From: DATFNV01 sp963827935
Lineage (GTDB): Bacteria > Planctomycetota > Planctomycetia > Gemmatales > Gemmataceae
NCBI GenBank assembly: GCA_963827935.1
Contig: CAWHCN010000019.1
Location: 186,001-250,000, forward strand
Reading direction: 5' to 3'
DNA length: 64,000 bases
The first letter of the stretch is position 1; each line of letters opens with the position of its first letter. The notes under the pieces are model-generated. The model was not told the origin of the DNA, searched no databases, and saw nothing but the letters and a program-made list of their open reading frames with translations. Made by a program: the position numbers and the translations under genes. This document shows, piece after piece, positions 18,645 to 29,089 of this stretch.

Positions 18645-18717
18645 GCTGCGATCCCTCCGGGCTGCCACACTGATAGTAGAGCGAGCAGCGGAAGGTAATA
18701 GGGGAAAATCGATGGGT

Positions 18718-20765
18718 TTATTTCCGCGGCGCGGTCGTATCCTCGGCGGCCTGCTTCGCGCGTTCGACGGCGCGTTTCGCCCCGGCCTCGTCCCCCTTCT
18801 TGTGCAGGGCCGCGGCCAGCGCTTGCCACAGCGCCGGATCATTGGGGTCGAGGCTCGCCGCGTGGGCCAGGTCGCGCGCCGCCTTGTCGGGATCGCCGCG
18901 CCCGGCCCAGAGCAACCCGCGGGCCTGGTAGGCCGCCGCCAGGTTGGCGTCGAGCCAGAGGGCCTCGTCCAGGTCGGCCAGGGCCCCGTCGTGGTCGCCT
19001 TTCATCCGGCGGATGTCGCCGCGCATGGCGAAAGCGGCGGCATTCTTCCGAGCGAGCTTGATGGCTGCATCGCCGTCGGCGAGCGCAGCGACATGATCGC
19101 CCTTGCGGCTGCGGACGGCGGCACGCTCCACCAGGGCGGCGACGCAATGGCCGTCGATCGCCAGCGCGGCGGTGCAATCGGCCAGGGCGCGGTCCGCGTC
19201 GCCCTTCTGGAGCCAGGCGTGGGCCCGGCCGGCCAAGGCAGTCAGGTTCTTGGCGTCGAGGGCCAGGGCCGCGTCATAATCAGCACCCGCCCGCTGCCAG
19301 AGGTGAAGCCGGGCATAGAGGGCCGCACGCTGGAGGAACTCGGCGGCTCCGCCCGGCTGGCGCAGCGGCCGGGTCGCATCGACAAATGTCTGCACCTCGC
19401 GGAGATCGAGGACATAGCCGACCAGTTGCTGCGGCGCGTCCTTGCCGGCCACGACGCCGACGAGCCGGCCGCGGTCGTCGAGGACCGGTCCGCCGCTATC
19501 GCCGTCGCTGAGCGGCAGCTGGGCCACGATCACGCGCACTTCCTTGCCGTTCTCGGCCGGGTCGAGCTTCAGCCGGCCTAGTTGCCGCACGCTCCCCGCC
19601 GCGTACAGCCAGAGCACCTCGACGCTGTTCGGATGGCCCAGGGTATGAAGATGCGAGCCGGGCTCGGGGACAGCGTCGGCGAGCGGCAGATCGGTCGTCC
19701 CCTCGGGGATCGAGTCGGCTTCGAGCAGGGCCAGGTTGCGTGCCGGATCGCGCACCATTACCCGGCCGCGGAGGGTGTGGCCGCTGGCACGCAGTTCCGC
19801 CCGATGATCGCGATAGTAGGTAGCCTCGGCTACCGTCTGGCCGTCCTTCTTGATCGGAAAGACGACGTCGACGAAATCCTGGGTGCCGACGATGGTGGCG
19901 CTGGTGACCAGCAGGCGGCGCTTGCTATCGAGGACCCAGGCGGTGCCGCGATCGTTCGCGGAGGCGTTCTTCACCAGGGCCACCGACGCAGGGCCTGGCG
20001 ATAGACCTCGGCGGCACCCGTGGCCTGGGCCGGTTTTTCCGGAGACGGCGAAGCCGCAAGCGGCTTGACAAAGGCCCGCACCTCGTCGGCGGCGATGCAC
20101 AGGCTGGCGAGGCGGGCCTGCCAGCGCACGGCCGACACCACTCCCACTACCTCTCCCCGGCCGTTGACCACCGGCCCGCCGCTGTCCCCTTCGTTGATCG
20201 GCGCCTGGGCTAGGAACACGCGGGCCCCTTTCGCCAGCTGCCGGCCGTGCCAGAAATAGCCCTCGTCGGTGCGGCCCAGTTGCCGGACCTGGCCCGACGT
20301 GGTGCCCCACAGTTCGTCCAGATCGCGGCGATTGCCAATGGCATGGACCTCGTCGCCCGGCTGCGGCGGGACCGCGGCCAGCTTCAGTGCGGCAACCTCA
20401 TCGGGCAGCGATTCCAGCTCCACCAGCGCCAGGTCGCGGCCCGGGTCTTTGTTCACCACCCGGCCGGAGCGGTGCAGATCGCGCAGATTCTGGAGGTAAT
20501 AAGTGCGCTCCGTGACCAGGCGACCTTCGCGGCGGGCGGGAAAGAGCACATCGACCGTCTCGTGATCGCCGACGACGTGGAAGTTGGTGATGAGCCATTT
20601 GCGATCGCGATCGATGACCCACCCCGTCCCCTTGCCCTTCGTGGGGGTGATGACCCAGGCAGTGCCGCGGAGGGTGCGCTGATAGAGGTCGGGGGGCGAT
20701 GGGTCGGCGGCCGGGGCTGGCGGAGTGAGCAACAGGAGAGAGGCGAGGATTGCCAGGGGGAGCAT
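18718..20765 (-). CDS. Secreted protein with two trypsin-like domains and TPR repeats (one frameshift)
   Basis: About 682 residues. A signal peptide (MLPLAILASLLLLTPPAPAA) precedes trypsin domain 1 with a full triad: His in LITNFHVVG, Asp in PGRDLALVE, Ser in NEGDSGGPV. Domain 2 keeps the Ser (SDGDSGGPV), but the His position reads VTSATIVG and the Asp position PARNLALLE, so it should be inactive. At least five TPR-like repeats follow (for example ADYDAALALDAKNLTALAGR and GALADLDEALWLDANLAAAY). The frame breaks near 19985 in VYRQALR/VALVKNAS, between the two domains. The likely location is periplasm or extracytoplasmic space; the substrate is unknown. Confidence 0.75.
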
Positions 20766-20807
20766 GGGAATGGCTCGGCCAGGGGACCAGGAATACAGTG
20801 AGCGCCG

Positions 20808-21026
20808 TCAGGCGTAAAGCAGTCGCCCGCGCGGCTCAGGGATCGGACGACCCAGCTCCCGTGCGGTCTCGATCCATTCGCGGATCACGACCTCGGCATT
20901 GGCCAGAGCCTGCTGATAAGTGGCTCCGTCGGCCGCACAGCCCGGCAATTCCGGAATCTCCGCGAGGAATGCCTGGTCTTCCTTGCTCCAGTACAGGATG
21001 ATTTCGTACTTGGCGTCAGTTGCCAT
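20808..21026 (-). CDS. HicB-type antitoxin (first HicAB locus)
   Basis: 72 residues starting MATDAKYEIILYWSKEDQAF, with the HicB partial-RNase-H-like signature FLAEIPELPGCAADGATYQQ and ending RGRLLYA. HicB binds and neutralises the HicA mRNA interferase. ATG 21026 is chosen over an upstream frame because family homology begins there. It also falls inside the end of hicA in the likely correct hicA frame, giving the tight overlap usual for these pairs. A second, divergent HicAB pair lies at 29086-29558. Confidence 0.8.
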   Translation of the reverse strand: MATDAKYEIILYWSKEDQAFLAEIPELPGCAADGATYQQALANAEVVIREWIETARELGRPIPEPRGRLLYA

Positions 21027-21349
21027 CACCTTCCTCCGTCGTGGTTGGATCCGCATTCTCGCCCGGCTCCGCGCCGGGCGGCGGCTCACCCGGCTCGGGC
21101 GCCCCGGCAAGCCGATACGAAATAAGCACGGCGCAGCACCTGCTTGACTTGATACGCCTTCGCTTTGCCGGCACGGGGCTGGAGGTTGAGGATTTCAGCC
21201 ACCCCATCTCGCGTAAAGATGTGGTGATCGCCTCGGATACGCTCCGCGAAACCCAGATGAGACAGAAGAGCGCAAAGATCGTTGAACCGGATGTTCGTAT
21301 CCGCGTTACCGCGGAGGATGCGCTCGAGCGTCTTCGTAGCTTTGCTCAC
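21016..21349 (-). CDS. HicA-type mRNA interferase toxin, C-terminal frameshift
   Basis: From GTG 21349 the protein reads VSKATKTLERILRGNADTNI, then FNDLCALLSHLGFAERIRGD and HHIFTRDGVAEILNLQPRAG, with the conserved GxHHxF catalytic His, and KAKAYQVKQVLR. In the literal frame it ends YFVSACRGARAG at 21086. A one-base shift near 21125 continues as LISYRLAGAPEPGE to a stop at 21016, which would overlap hicB by 11 bases. HicA cleaves mRNA when unbound by HicB. Start choice rests on distance to the first helix; an ATG exists 15 codons upstream. Confidence 0.7.
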
Positions 21350-21433
21350 GACATCGCTGCTCCGGGCGGCTCTCGAAGAGCGCACACAATTCAATCGGGA
21401 GCCGGTGCACTCGCCTCACATTGCTACTGACGA

Positions 21434-22339
21434 CTATAACAGCCTCCCCGCCCCCCCCGCCAACAGTTTCTCCGCCACCCCCCGCCCGACCACCTCCGGA
21501 TCGTCCGCCGGTCCGCTCCCCTCCGCCTCAATCCGCTCTGTCCCATCCGGCCGCACCACGGCCCCGCGCAGGAATAGCGTCTGGCCCTCAACCCGCGATA
21601 CCGTCCCCAGCGGCACCTGGCAGCCGCCGCCCAGGGTGCGCAGGAGGGCCCGCTCCGCCAGCACCGCACACCGCGTCGGCCGGTGATTCAGCGGCTCCAA
21701 GGCGTCCCGCGTCGGCCGGTCATCGGTACGGCACTCCAGGCCGAGTGCTCCCTGGCCGACGGCGGGTAACATCCACACCGGATCGAGGATCTCGGTCCTG
21801 GCCGCTTCCAGCCCCAGGCGCACCAGGCCGGCCTCGGCCAGGATGGTGGCATCCAGCCCCTCGTCGTGCAGCTTGCGCAGCCGCGTTTCCACGTTGCCGC
21901 GGATGTCGATCAGTTTCAGGTCGGGGCGGCGGAAGAGTGCCTGGGCCCGGCGCCGCAAGCTGCTGGTGGCCAGCACCGCGCCGGGCGGCAAGTCGTCGAA
22001 GCGCCGATGCTTCTCGGAAATGAACACGTCGCCGGTCGGCCCGCGCTCCGGCACGGCGGCCAGCAGCAGGCCCGCGACCGGTTCGGTCGGCAGGTCCTTG
22101 AGGGAATGGACGGCCACGTCCACGTCGCCCTGGAGGAGCGCTCGCTGGATTTCCTTCGTGAACACCCCTTCGCCGCCGATCTGGGCCAGCGGCACATCGC
22201 GGACCTGGTCGCCCGCGGTGGCGATGATGACCAGTTCCACCGGGCGCGGCCCCGCCAACGGCCGCAGGCGCGCGGCCACATGGTTGGCCTGCCACAAGGC
22301 CAGCTTGCTGCCACGGGTGCCGATGCGGATGGGGGTCAT
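21434..22339 (-). CDS. hemC: Hydroxymethylbilane synthase (porphobilinogen deaminase)
   Basis: 301 residues, the normal family length. Landmarks: IRIGTRGSKLALWQA at the N-terminus, HSLKDLPTEP (78-87) with the catalytic Asp, SSLRRRAQ (126-133), and TLGGGCQVPLG with the dipyrromethane-cofactor Cys at 240. It polymerises four porphobilinogens into hydroxymethylbilane in tetrapyrrole synthesis. ATG 22339 follows a GGGAGC-type site; the frame extends upstream only through the repeat. It is downstream of the HIT and TPM genes on the same strand, separated from them by a 125-base hairpin repeat. Confidence 0.95.
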   Translation of the reverse strand: MTPIRIGTRGSKLALWQANHVAARLRPLAGPRPVELVIIATAGDQVRDVPLAQIGGEGVFTKEIQRALLQGDVDVAVHSLKDLPTEPVAGLLLAAVPERGPTGDVFISEKHRRFDDLPPGAVLATSSLRRRAQALFRRPDLKLIDIRGNVETRLRKLHDEGLDATILAEAGLVRLGLEAARTEILDPVWMLPAVGQGALGLECRTDDRPTRDALEPLNHRPTRCAVLAERALLRTLGGGCQVPLGTVSRVEGQTLFLRGAVVRPDGTERIEAEGSGPADDPEVVGRGVAEKLLAGGAGRLL

Positions 22340-22375
22340 GGGGAGCTCACGCGAAGGACGGCGGCCGGAAGAAAC

Positions 22376-22500
22376 GAACCACAGAGGCACAGAGACACAG
22401 AGAAGAGAAAGAATGGACGACAGAGGGGGCGGTGCGTCCCTCGCGGACGGCATGCACTTTTCATTCCTTTCCGCTCTGTGTCTCTGTGTCTCTGTGGTTC
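22376..22500. repeat. Iterated ACAGAG hairpin between HIT gene and hemC
   Basis: 27-base arms at 22376-22402 and 22474-22500 are complementary apart from one base. Each is built of ACACAGAGA-like units. The right arm encodes the last residues of the HIT protein (LNHRDTETQ). Same architecture as the hairpin at 10311-10393, with G in place of A in the unit. Confidence 0.85.
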
Positions 22501-22970
22501 AATTGTTCGTGCCGATCTATAAGCATCAGGGTTTCTCGCAGGGCCTGCATCGTCACGGCTCGGTCCACCGGCCCGGTCGTCAGCCGTTGCCGCAGCGACT
22601 CGTCGCGCTCGGCCCGGTCCAGAGCCAGCCAGACCGGTTTCAGGGCGTCCGGATCGGCGGCAGAGCGCGGGAATAGATGCCAGTGCAGGTGCGGCACCTG
22701 GTTGCCCAGCAATTCGTAGTTCAGCTTGTGCGGATGGAAGCACTCCTCGATGGCCCGCGCCAGCAGGCACAATTCGTCGAGATAGGCGCGGCGGACAGTC
22801 TCCTCCAATCCGCTCAATTCGGTGGCGTGGTTGCGGGCCACCAGCACGCAGTAGCCGTGATAGAACTGCCACGGGCCCAGGAATGCCGCCGACTGGGGGA
22901 ACTGCCAGACCATGTCCTCGGCGGGCAAGGCGGCCAGGCGGCGACAGAAGAGACAATCAGGGGCGGTCAT
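22461..22970 (-). CDS. HIT-family nucleotide hydrolase/transferase
   Basis: 169 residues from ATG 22970. A possible zinc pair CLFC is at 6-9, and a histidine triad sits in NQVPHLHWHLFPR with His94, His96 and His98. Family members hydrolyse or transfer nucleotidyl groups from dinucleotides or nucleotide conjugates. The start overlaps the stop of the TPM gene by 14 bases, so the two are probably co-translated. The last 12 residues (LNHRDTETQSGKE) come entirely from the repeat at 22376-22500, meaning the natural end of the gene was replaced or extended by the repeat. Confidence 0.8.
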   Translation of the reverse strand: MTAPDCLFCRRLAALPAEDMVWQFPQSAAFLGPWQFYHGYCVLVARNHATELSGLEETVRRAYLDELCLLARAIEECFHPHKLNYELLGNQVPHLHWHLFPRSAADPDALKPVWLALDRAERDESLRQRLTTGPVDRAVTMQALRETLMLIDRHEQLNHRDTETQSGKE

Positions 22971-23907
22971 GTCCGGCAATCGCCTCGGCCTCGTCAGGAG
23001 TCCACGGCCCCGGGCCTGCGCCAGGGCCGCCAGGTCGTCGGGGTGCATCGCTCCATCCTGGGCGGCCGGCTCCGGGAGGGCCGATGGCGGCTTCTACGGC
23101 GGGCCGCACCGGTTCGTTTCGCCGGGCCCGATAAGCCTCGACCAGCCACAGGACGGCGGCCGCGCCGAACAGCGCGGCCTGGACCTCGCTGGTTCCTGGC
23201 ACCCCCGCCGCGCCTCCCGGGCAGGCCGCCAGCCGAGCCCGGGCCAGGCCGAGGACGGCCCAGACTGTCACCAGCCCCGCCGCCGCCCACAGCGCCGCTG
23301 TCCAGCGGAAGGTGTGCAAGGGCGGCGCCCCGTGGTTGCGGGCATTGGCCTCCAAGCGGTTCCGCACCCCGGCCACCGCCTCCAGCAGAACCTGATCGTG
23401 ATTGTGAGCGCCCATCCCGGCCAGGATGCCGTCGAGCGCCTCGCAATCCGCCGCGGTGAACGAGCCATCGTTGCCTTCCGGCCAGGTGACGACGGCATGG
23501 CCGACCACCGACGGCCGTCGGTCGGGCAGCAGCCGGTCGACCCACCCCACCAGCCCGTGCCGCGGCTCCCCGGCCGGCGATACGCGACAGAGCAGCACGT
23601 ACACCCCATCCACGTCCGCCTGCTGGGCCCGCTCAGCGGCCAGGTCGCGGAAGAACCGGCTGCGCGCGGCCGGGGTCTTCAGGGCCTGGTATTCCTTCAG
23701 CTTCTCCGGCGGCAGCTGGTTCACGGTTGCAATCACCAGGTCCTTGTGCGTGTGCAGTCGAGTGTCGGCGATGATGTCATTGGCCTTCGCCTTCGCCGCA
23801 CTGCTGAACAGGCCGGCGGCATCGTCGATGCCCGAGGCCGCGGCGGGCGCGGCCAGGCCGGCAAGAAGAACGAGCGGGATCAGTCCCTGGCACATTCTGA
23901 GCGACAT
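22957..23907 (-). CDS. Secreted TPM-domain membrane protein
   Basis: 316 residues from ATG 23907. A signal peptide (CQGLIPLVLLAGLAAPAAAS) is followed by a TPM-type domain (about 28-170: GIDDAAGLFSSAAKAKANDI, HKDLVIATVNQLP). Two membrane helices follow (about 212-235 and 255-275) and then a Pro/Gly-rich tail. TPM domains occur in membrane-anchored proteins linked to photosystem repair or envelope functions; the exact role here is unknown. The long frame continuing upstream of ATG 23907 is not supported by protein-like sequence. It overlaps the HIT gene downstream. Confidence 0.7.
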   Translation of the reverse strand: MSLRMCQGLIPLVLLAGLAAPAAASGIDDAAGLFSSAAKAKANDIIADTRLHTHKDLVIATVNQLPPEKLKEYQALKTPAARSRFFRDLAAERAQQADVDGVYVLLCRVSPAGEPRHGLVGWVDRLLPDRRPSVVGHAVVTWPEGNDGSFTAADCEALDGILAGMGAHNHDQVLLEAVAGVRNRLEANARNHGAPPLHTFRWTAALWAAAGLVTVWAVLGLARARLAACPGGAAGVPGTSEVQAALFGAAAVLWLVEAYRARRNEPVRPAVEAAIGPPGAGRPGWSDAPRRPGGPGAGPGPWTPDEAEAIAGHDRP

Positions 23908-24123
23908 GTCGAGGACTCCGGGACAGCAGCGAGCTTTCCATCGGCTCCGTACCGTTATCCTAGCGGCTCCGGACCGGGCGCGGGAAGGGGACGCGGCGGA
24001 GGGCGAAGCGCTTTCGGTTGCGTTCCTCGCATCCAGCGGTACCATCTGTGGTAGAGAATGATCGCAGGCGGCCGCGCGTCGGCGCCGCCCTGCTGACCGA
24101 TTCGACGTTTCGGGGGGATTCCG

Positions 24124-25490
24124 ATGCCGCCGTTGATGCCACCATTTGGCCCGATTCGCCGGTCGCGGCGCGAGTTTCTGAGGATCGGCGCCCTGGGTCT
24201 CGGCGGCCTGACGTTGCCGCACCTGCTGAAGGCCGAGGCGGCGGCCGGCATCCGTTCGTCCCACAAATCGGTGATCCTCATCTACCTGGTCGGCGGGCCG
24301 CCCCATCAGGACCTGTTCGACCTGAAACCGCACGCCCCCAAGGAAATCGCCGGTCCCTGGAAGCCGATCGCCACCCGCGTGCCCGGCATCCAGGTCTGCG
24401 AGGCCTTGCCGCGCCTGGCCCGCATCATGGATCAGCTCGTCGTCGTCCGCTCGCTGGTCGGCAACCAGGCGGACCACGACGCCATCCAGGTCTTCAACGG
24501 CCATCACCCGCGCAAGCCGACGCCCTCGGGCGGCTGGCCACAATTCGGCTCGACCGTGGCGAAAGTGCAAGGCGCCGTCGATCAGGCCACCCCGCCATTT
24601 ATCAGCCTCTGCTACACCTGCACGCACGGCCCCTACAACGAGCCGGGCCCCGGCTTTTTGGGCACCTCGTATGCCCCCTTCCGCCCCATGGGCCCCGGCC
24701 GAAGCGACATGGTCCTCCAGGGCGTGTCCGTGGAGCGCCTGGCCGACCGCAAGTCGCTCTTGAGAGGCTTCGACACCTTCCGCCGCGACCTCGATGCCCG
24801 CGGCATGGTGGAGGGGATGGATACCTTCACCGAGCAGGCCTTCGGTCTTTTGACCTCGTCGCGCCTGGCCGAGGCCCTGGACCTGTCGCGCGAGGATCGG
24901 CGCGTGGTGGACCGCTACGGCACCGGCGACCCGAAAGTCCACATGGACGGCAACGGCGCCCCGCGTGTGCCGCAGAGCCTGCTGATGGCCCGCCGCCTGA
25001 TCGAGGCCGGCGCCCGCGTGGTGACCCTCAACTACAGCAAGTGGGACTGGCACGGCGGCATCAACGCCGAAGGTCGGGCCAATAATTCGATTTTCAAGAG
25101 GGAAGAAGAAGACTTCCCGATCTTCGATCAGTGCGTCAGCGCCCTGGTGGAGGACCTGCGTCAGCGCGGGCTGGACCAGGATTGCACGGTGATGATCGCC
25201 GGCGAGTTCGGGCGGACGCCGAAAATCAGCGCCCAGGTGGGCCGCGACCACTGGCCGCAGGTCAACTGCGCCTCCTGGCCGGCGGCGGCATGAAAACCGG
25301 CCAGGTGATCGGCGCCACCGACCGCATCGCCGGCGAGGCCGCCTCCCGCCCCGTCACCTTCGGCGAGCTGTACGCCACGCTGTACCACAACCTGGGCATC
25401 GACGTGGCACGCACAACCATCACCGACCTGAACGGCCGGCCGCAGTACCTCGTGGAAGACCAGGCGGAGCCGCTGCGGGAGGTGGTGTAG
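24124..25490 (+). CDS. DUF1501 family Tat-exported protein (one frameshift)
   Basis: About 455 residues. A twin-arginine signal RRSRREFLRIGALGLGGLTL (12-31) is followed by the DUF1501 blocks SVILIYLVGGPPHQDLFDLK, NGHHPRKPTPSGGWPQFGS, LNYSKWDWHGGINAEG and VMIAGEFGRTPKIS. The family is abundant in planctomycetes and belongs to the sulfatase/alkaline-phosphatase fold group; substrates are unknown. The frame breaks near 25270, where one C is missing in GCGCCTCC. Downstream the expected CALLAGGGMKTGQVIGATDR and the ELYATLYHNLGID ending continue. Members are often paired with DUF1549 genes; none is visible here. Confidence 0.85.
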
Positions 25491-25984
25491 GGCGGATTCG
25501 CACCTGCGTCCTACGGACCATTCGGAGACAGGCTGCCGAGGGCGTCGTTTCAGCGAGCGCGTGCCATGAGCGCCTGCCAAGCCTGGCAGGCGCTCGTCGT
25601 GCCGCTACTGCTTGTCCCGCTTGATGTTGCGCCGCGCAGATCGAGCGCGTGCCATGACTCCTGGGGTACTGGGGGGGGGGTTGGCACGCGCTCCCCGAGA
25701 CCGGCTTGCGCATTGCCCTGCGCGGTCCCCGGCCGACCGGCCGACCGGTCTTCAGTGCTTGCTTCGCCGGCCGCTGGGGGGATAAGGGGGGCCGGGTTTC
25801 TCCCGATGCCTCTTTTTCGTCATGTTCCTTTTTCGTTGCCTTCCGGGTCCGTTCCGGTAACAATCGGTAGGCTGACCGATGAGTTTCTTCCCGCGGAACT
25901 GGTAGCCATGTCACTCGCACCGGAAGTGCTGCTGACTCCCCCGCCGCCCAGTCGAGGCCGATCGCATTCGGAGGTCGTGACCTT
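25491..25984. other. Intergenic region with two related hairpins and a G10 tract
   Basis: No convincing gene is seen. A perfect 12-bp hairpin at 25568-25595 (arms GAGCGCCTGCCA and TGGCAGGCGCTC, loop AGCC) is followed by a second with arms GAGCGCGTGCCA (25643-25654) and TGGCACGCGCTC (25682-25693). The arms differ by a C/G to G/C exchange on both sides. Ten consecutive Gs lie at 25671-25680 inside the second loop. This region separates DUF1501 from the restriction-modification island. Confidence 0.6.
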
Positions 25985-28900
25985 GTGAGCGCGCCCCAAA
26001 GAGTTCTTGACCTCGTCGAGGTCTTCGACCGCAACGCCGAGGATTACCTCGCCGCGGGCTTCAAGGAGGCGGAACTGCGCCAGCAGTTTGTCAACCCGCT
26101 CTTCAAGTGCCTCGGCTGGGACATGGACAACGAACAGGGCTATGCCGAGGCCTACAAGGACGTCGTCAACGAAGCGGCCATCGTGATCGCCGGCGCCACC
26201 AAGGCCCCGGATTACTCGTTTCGCATCGGCGGCACGCGCAAGTTCTACCTGGAAGCCAAAAAACCCGCGGTCAACGTCAAGGACGATCCCGCCCCGGCCT
26301 TCCAGTTGCGCCGCTACGCCTTCACGGCCCGGATGCCGCTCTCCATCCTCACCAATTTCAAGGAGTTCGCCGTTTACGACGGCCGCGTCAAGCCTGCCCA
26401 GACCGACAAGGCCTCTACCGCTCGCATCCTGTATCTGCGCTGCGCCGATTTCGCCGACGCCTGGGACGACAAGATCGCCGGCATCTTCTCCCGCGAAGCC
26501 GTCCTCAAGGGCTCCTTCGACCGCTTCGCCGACTCCAAAAAGGCCAAGCGCGGCACGGCCACCGTGGATGCGGCCTTCCTCGATGAGATCGAGACCTGGC
26601 GGGAGGAATTGGCCAAAAACCTGGCCCTGCGCAACCCGGAACTCTCCTCGCGCGAGCTGAACTTCGCCGTTCAGGTCACCATCGACCGCATCATCTTCCT
26701 GCGCATGTGTGAGGCTCGCGGCATCGAGCCTTATGGACAGCTCAAGAATCTTCACGCCCATCCCAACATCTACGACGGCCTGCGCGACCTCTTCCGCAAG
26801 GCCGACGAACGCTACAACTCCGGCCTGTTCCACTTCCACAAGGAGAAGGACCGCGCCGAGGCACCCGACGAGCTGACGCCCCGCCTCAAGATCGACGACA
26901 AGGTGCTCAAGTCGATCTTCCGCGGCCTCTACTACCCCGACAGCCCCTACGAGTTTTCGGTGCTGCCCGTCGAAATCCTCGGCCAGGTCTACGAGCAGTT
27001 TCTCGGCAAGGTCATTCGCCTGACCGCGGCCCACCAGGCCAAGGTCGAGGAGAAACCGGAGGTCAAGAAGGCCGGCGGCGTCTATTACACCCCCTCCTAC
27101 ATCGTCGATTACATCGTCGAACACACACTCGGCAAACTCCTCGACGAGCCGGGAGCGTCAGCGACGGGAGCAGGCCCCGGACTCAGCCCCCAACAAGCCG
27201 CCAAGCTGACCATTCTCGACCCCGCCTGCGGCTCCGGCTCCTTTCTCCTGGCGCCTACCGGTACTTGCTCGAGTGGCACCTGAAACAGTACGAAATCGAC
27301 GGCCCGGCGAAACACAAGAAGGAACTGTACCAGGGCGCCGGCGGCGCCTGGCGGTTGACCACTGCCGAGAAGAAGCGAATCCTGCTCAACAACATCTACG
27401 GCGTGGACATCGACCCGCAAGCGGTGGAGGTGACCAAGCTGTCGCTCCTGCTCAAGGTGCTGGAAGGCGAATCGCAGGAGACCATTGACACGCAGGCGCA
27501 AGCTGTTCCACGAACGCGCCCTGCCCGACCTGGCCGGCAACATCAAGTGCGGCAACTCGCTCATCGGGCCTGACTTCTACGAAGGCCAACAGGCGACTCT
27601 ATTCGACGAGGAGGAGCGCTACCGGATCAACGTCTTCGACTGGAACGCGGCGTTTCCGAAGATCATGAAGGCGGGCGGGTTTGATGCGGTGATTGGGAAC
27701 CCGCCATACGTCCGCATCCAGACAATGAAGGAGTGGGCTCCGCTAGAAGTGGAGCACTACAGGAAGGTGTACGCTTCAGCCGGCCATGGAAACTACGATA
27801 TCTATGTTGTGTTCGTCGAGCGTGGCTTGAACCTACTCGGTCCGGGTGGCCGTCTGGGATTCATTCTCCCACACAAGTTCTTCAATGCGGATTACGGAGA
27901 GCCACTACGGGAGCGGTTGGTCACTGGTAGCCATCTATCCCAGATTGTGCATTTCGGCTATCAACAAGTTTTTGCGGGCGCAACCACTTACGCTTGTCTC
28001 CTGTTTCTCGACAAATCACCTGCACCACAGTTCCGGTTTGTCAAGGTGGACGACCTCCCTGCGTGGCGGAATGGCGGCAAAAGTACGGAGGCCGCTATAC
28101 CTGCTTCTGCAATTGGGGCCGGCCCCTGGAATTTTGCTGTCGGCGGGGGCGCCAAACTCTTCGAAAAGCTCGCGCGGATGCCGGCGAAGTTGGGAACGGT
28201 GGCTTCGATTTTCGTTGGTCTTCAAACAAGTGCAGACAAAATCTATATCCTCGAAGAGTTGTCCCCGGCAGGCGAGCAATACGTAAAGGTGAAGGATCGC
28301 AACGGCGGCGAATGGGCCTTGGAACGCCAGGCCCTCAAGCCATTTCTGAACGACGTGACTGTCTCGACCTTCGAGAAACCTTCCGCCCATCACTGGCTAA
28401 TCTTCCCTTACGATTTCGTTGACGACAAAGCCAGGCTCCTTCCGCCTGATGAGATGTGCTCCGCCTACCCCCAGGTGTGGGCTTATCTCAAAGAGAACGC
28501 CAAAGCCCTTCGAGCCCGGGAATCTGGCAAGGCAGATAACGAACAGTGGTACGGATATATTTACCGTAAGAACCTTACCCTGTTTGATGCACCAAAGCTC
28601 ATCGTGCAGGTTATCTCGCTGTTTGGCAGGTATGCTTACGATGACTCGGGCCTGTACTTTACCGGGGGTGGCAATGGCCCTTACTACGGTGTCCGTTGGG
28701 CCAGCCCCGCTGATCCCCATTCAACGAGTTATCTGCAGGCCATCCTCGGATCCCGGCTACTCGATTTCCAGCTCCGGCAAGTGAGTAGCCCCTTTCGGGG
28801 CGGCTACTGGTCCTACGGGAAGCGATTCATCCAGCAACTCCCAGTTCGTCTCATCGATTTCTCCGACAAAGGTGAAAAAGCCTCACACGACCGGATGGTA

Positions 28901-29089
28901 AACCTCGTGGAGCACATGGTGTCCTTCCACAAGCAGCTGTCCGCGGCGAAGGCACCGCACGACCGGACCGTGCTCCAGGGTCAGATCGACGCGACGGATC
29001 GGCAGATCGACCGGCTGGTGTACGATTTGTACGGGCTGACGGAGGAGGAGGTCCGGATCGTGGAGGAGGCATCGGCCGCCAAAGCATGA
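25985..29089 (+). CDS. Type IIG restriction-modification enzyme (two indels)
   Basis: About 1,034 residues. An N-terminal nuclease has PD-(x)n-ExK residues Pro75-Asp76 and Glu90-Ala-Lys92 (PDYSFRIGG, FYLEAKKP). A helical linker follows, then an N6-adenine methyltransferase with motif I DPACGSGSFLL (about 412), LNNIYGVDIDPQAVEVTKLS, and motif IV VIGNPPYVR (about 572). A C-terminal target-recognition region and a coiled end (RQIDRLVYDLYGLTEEE) complete it. It should methylate and cleave at one asymmetric site (Eco57I/type ISP-like). Breaks near 27247 (GG should be GGG) and 27485 rejoin the same family. Start is GTG 25985. The stop overlaps hicA by ATGA. Confidence 0.8.

Noticed and set aside
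23908..25251. N-terminal extension of the TPM protein opposite DUF1501
   Set aside because: The extension is antisense to a confident gene, and a signal peptide starts at ATG 23907.
25671..25680. G10 tract as a cause of a frame break
   Set aside because: It is in non-coding sequence; it may still vary in length but disrupts no gene.
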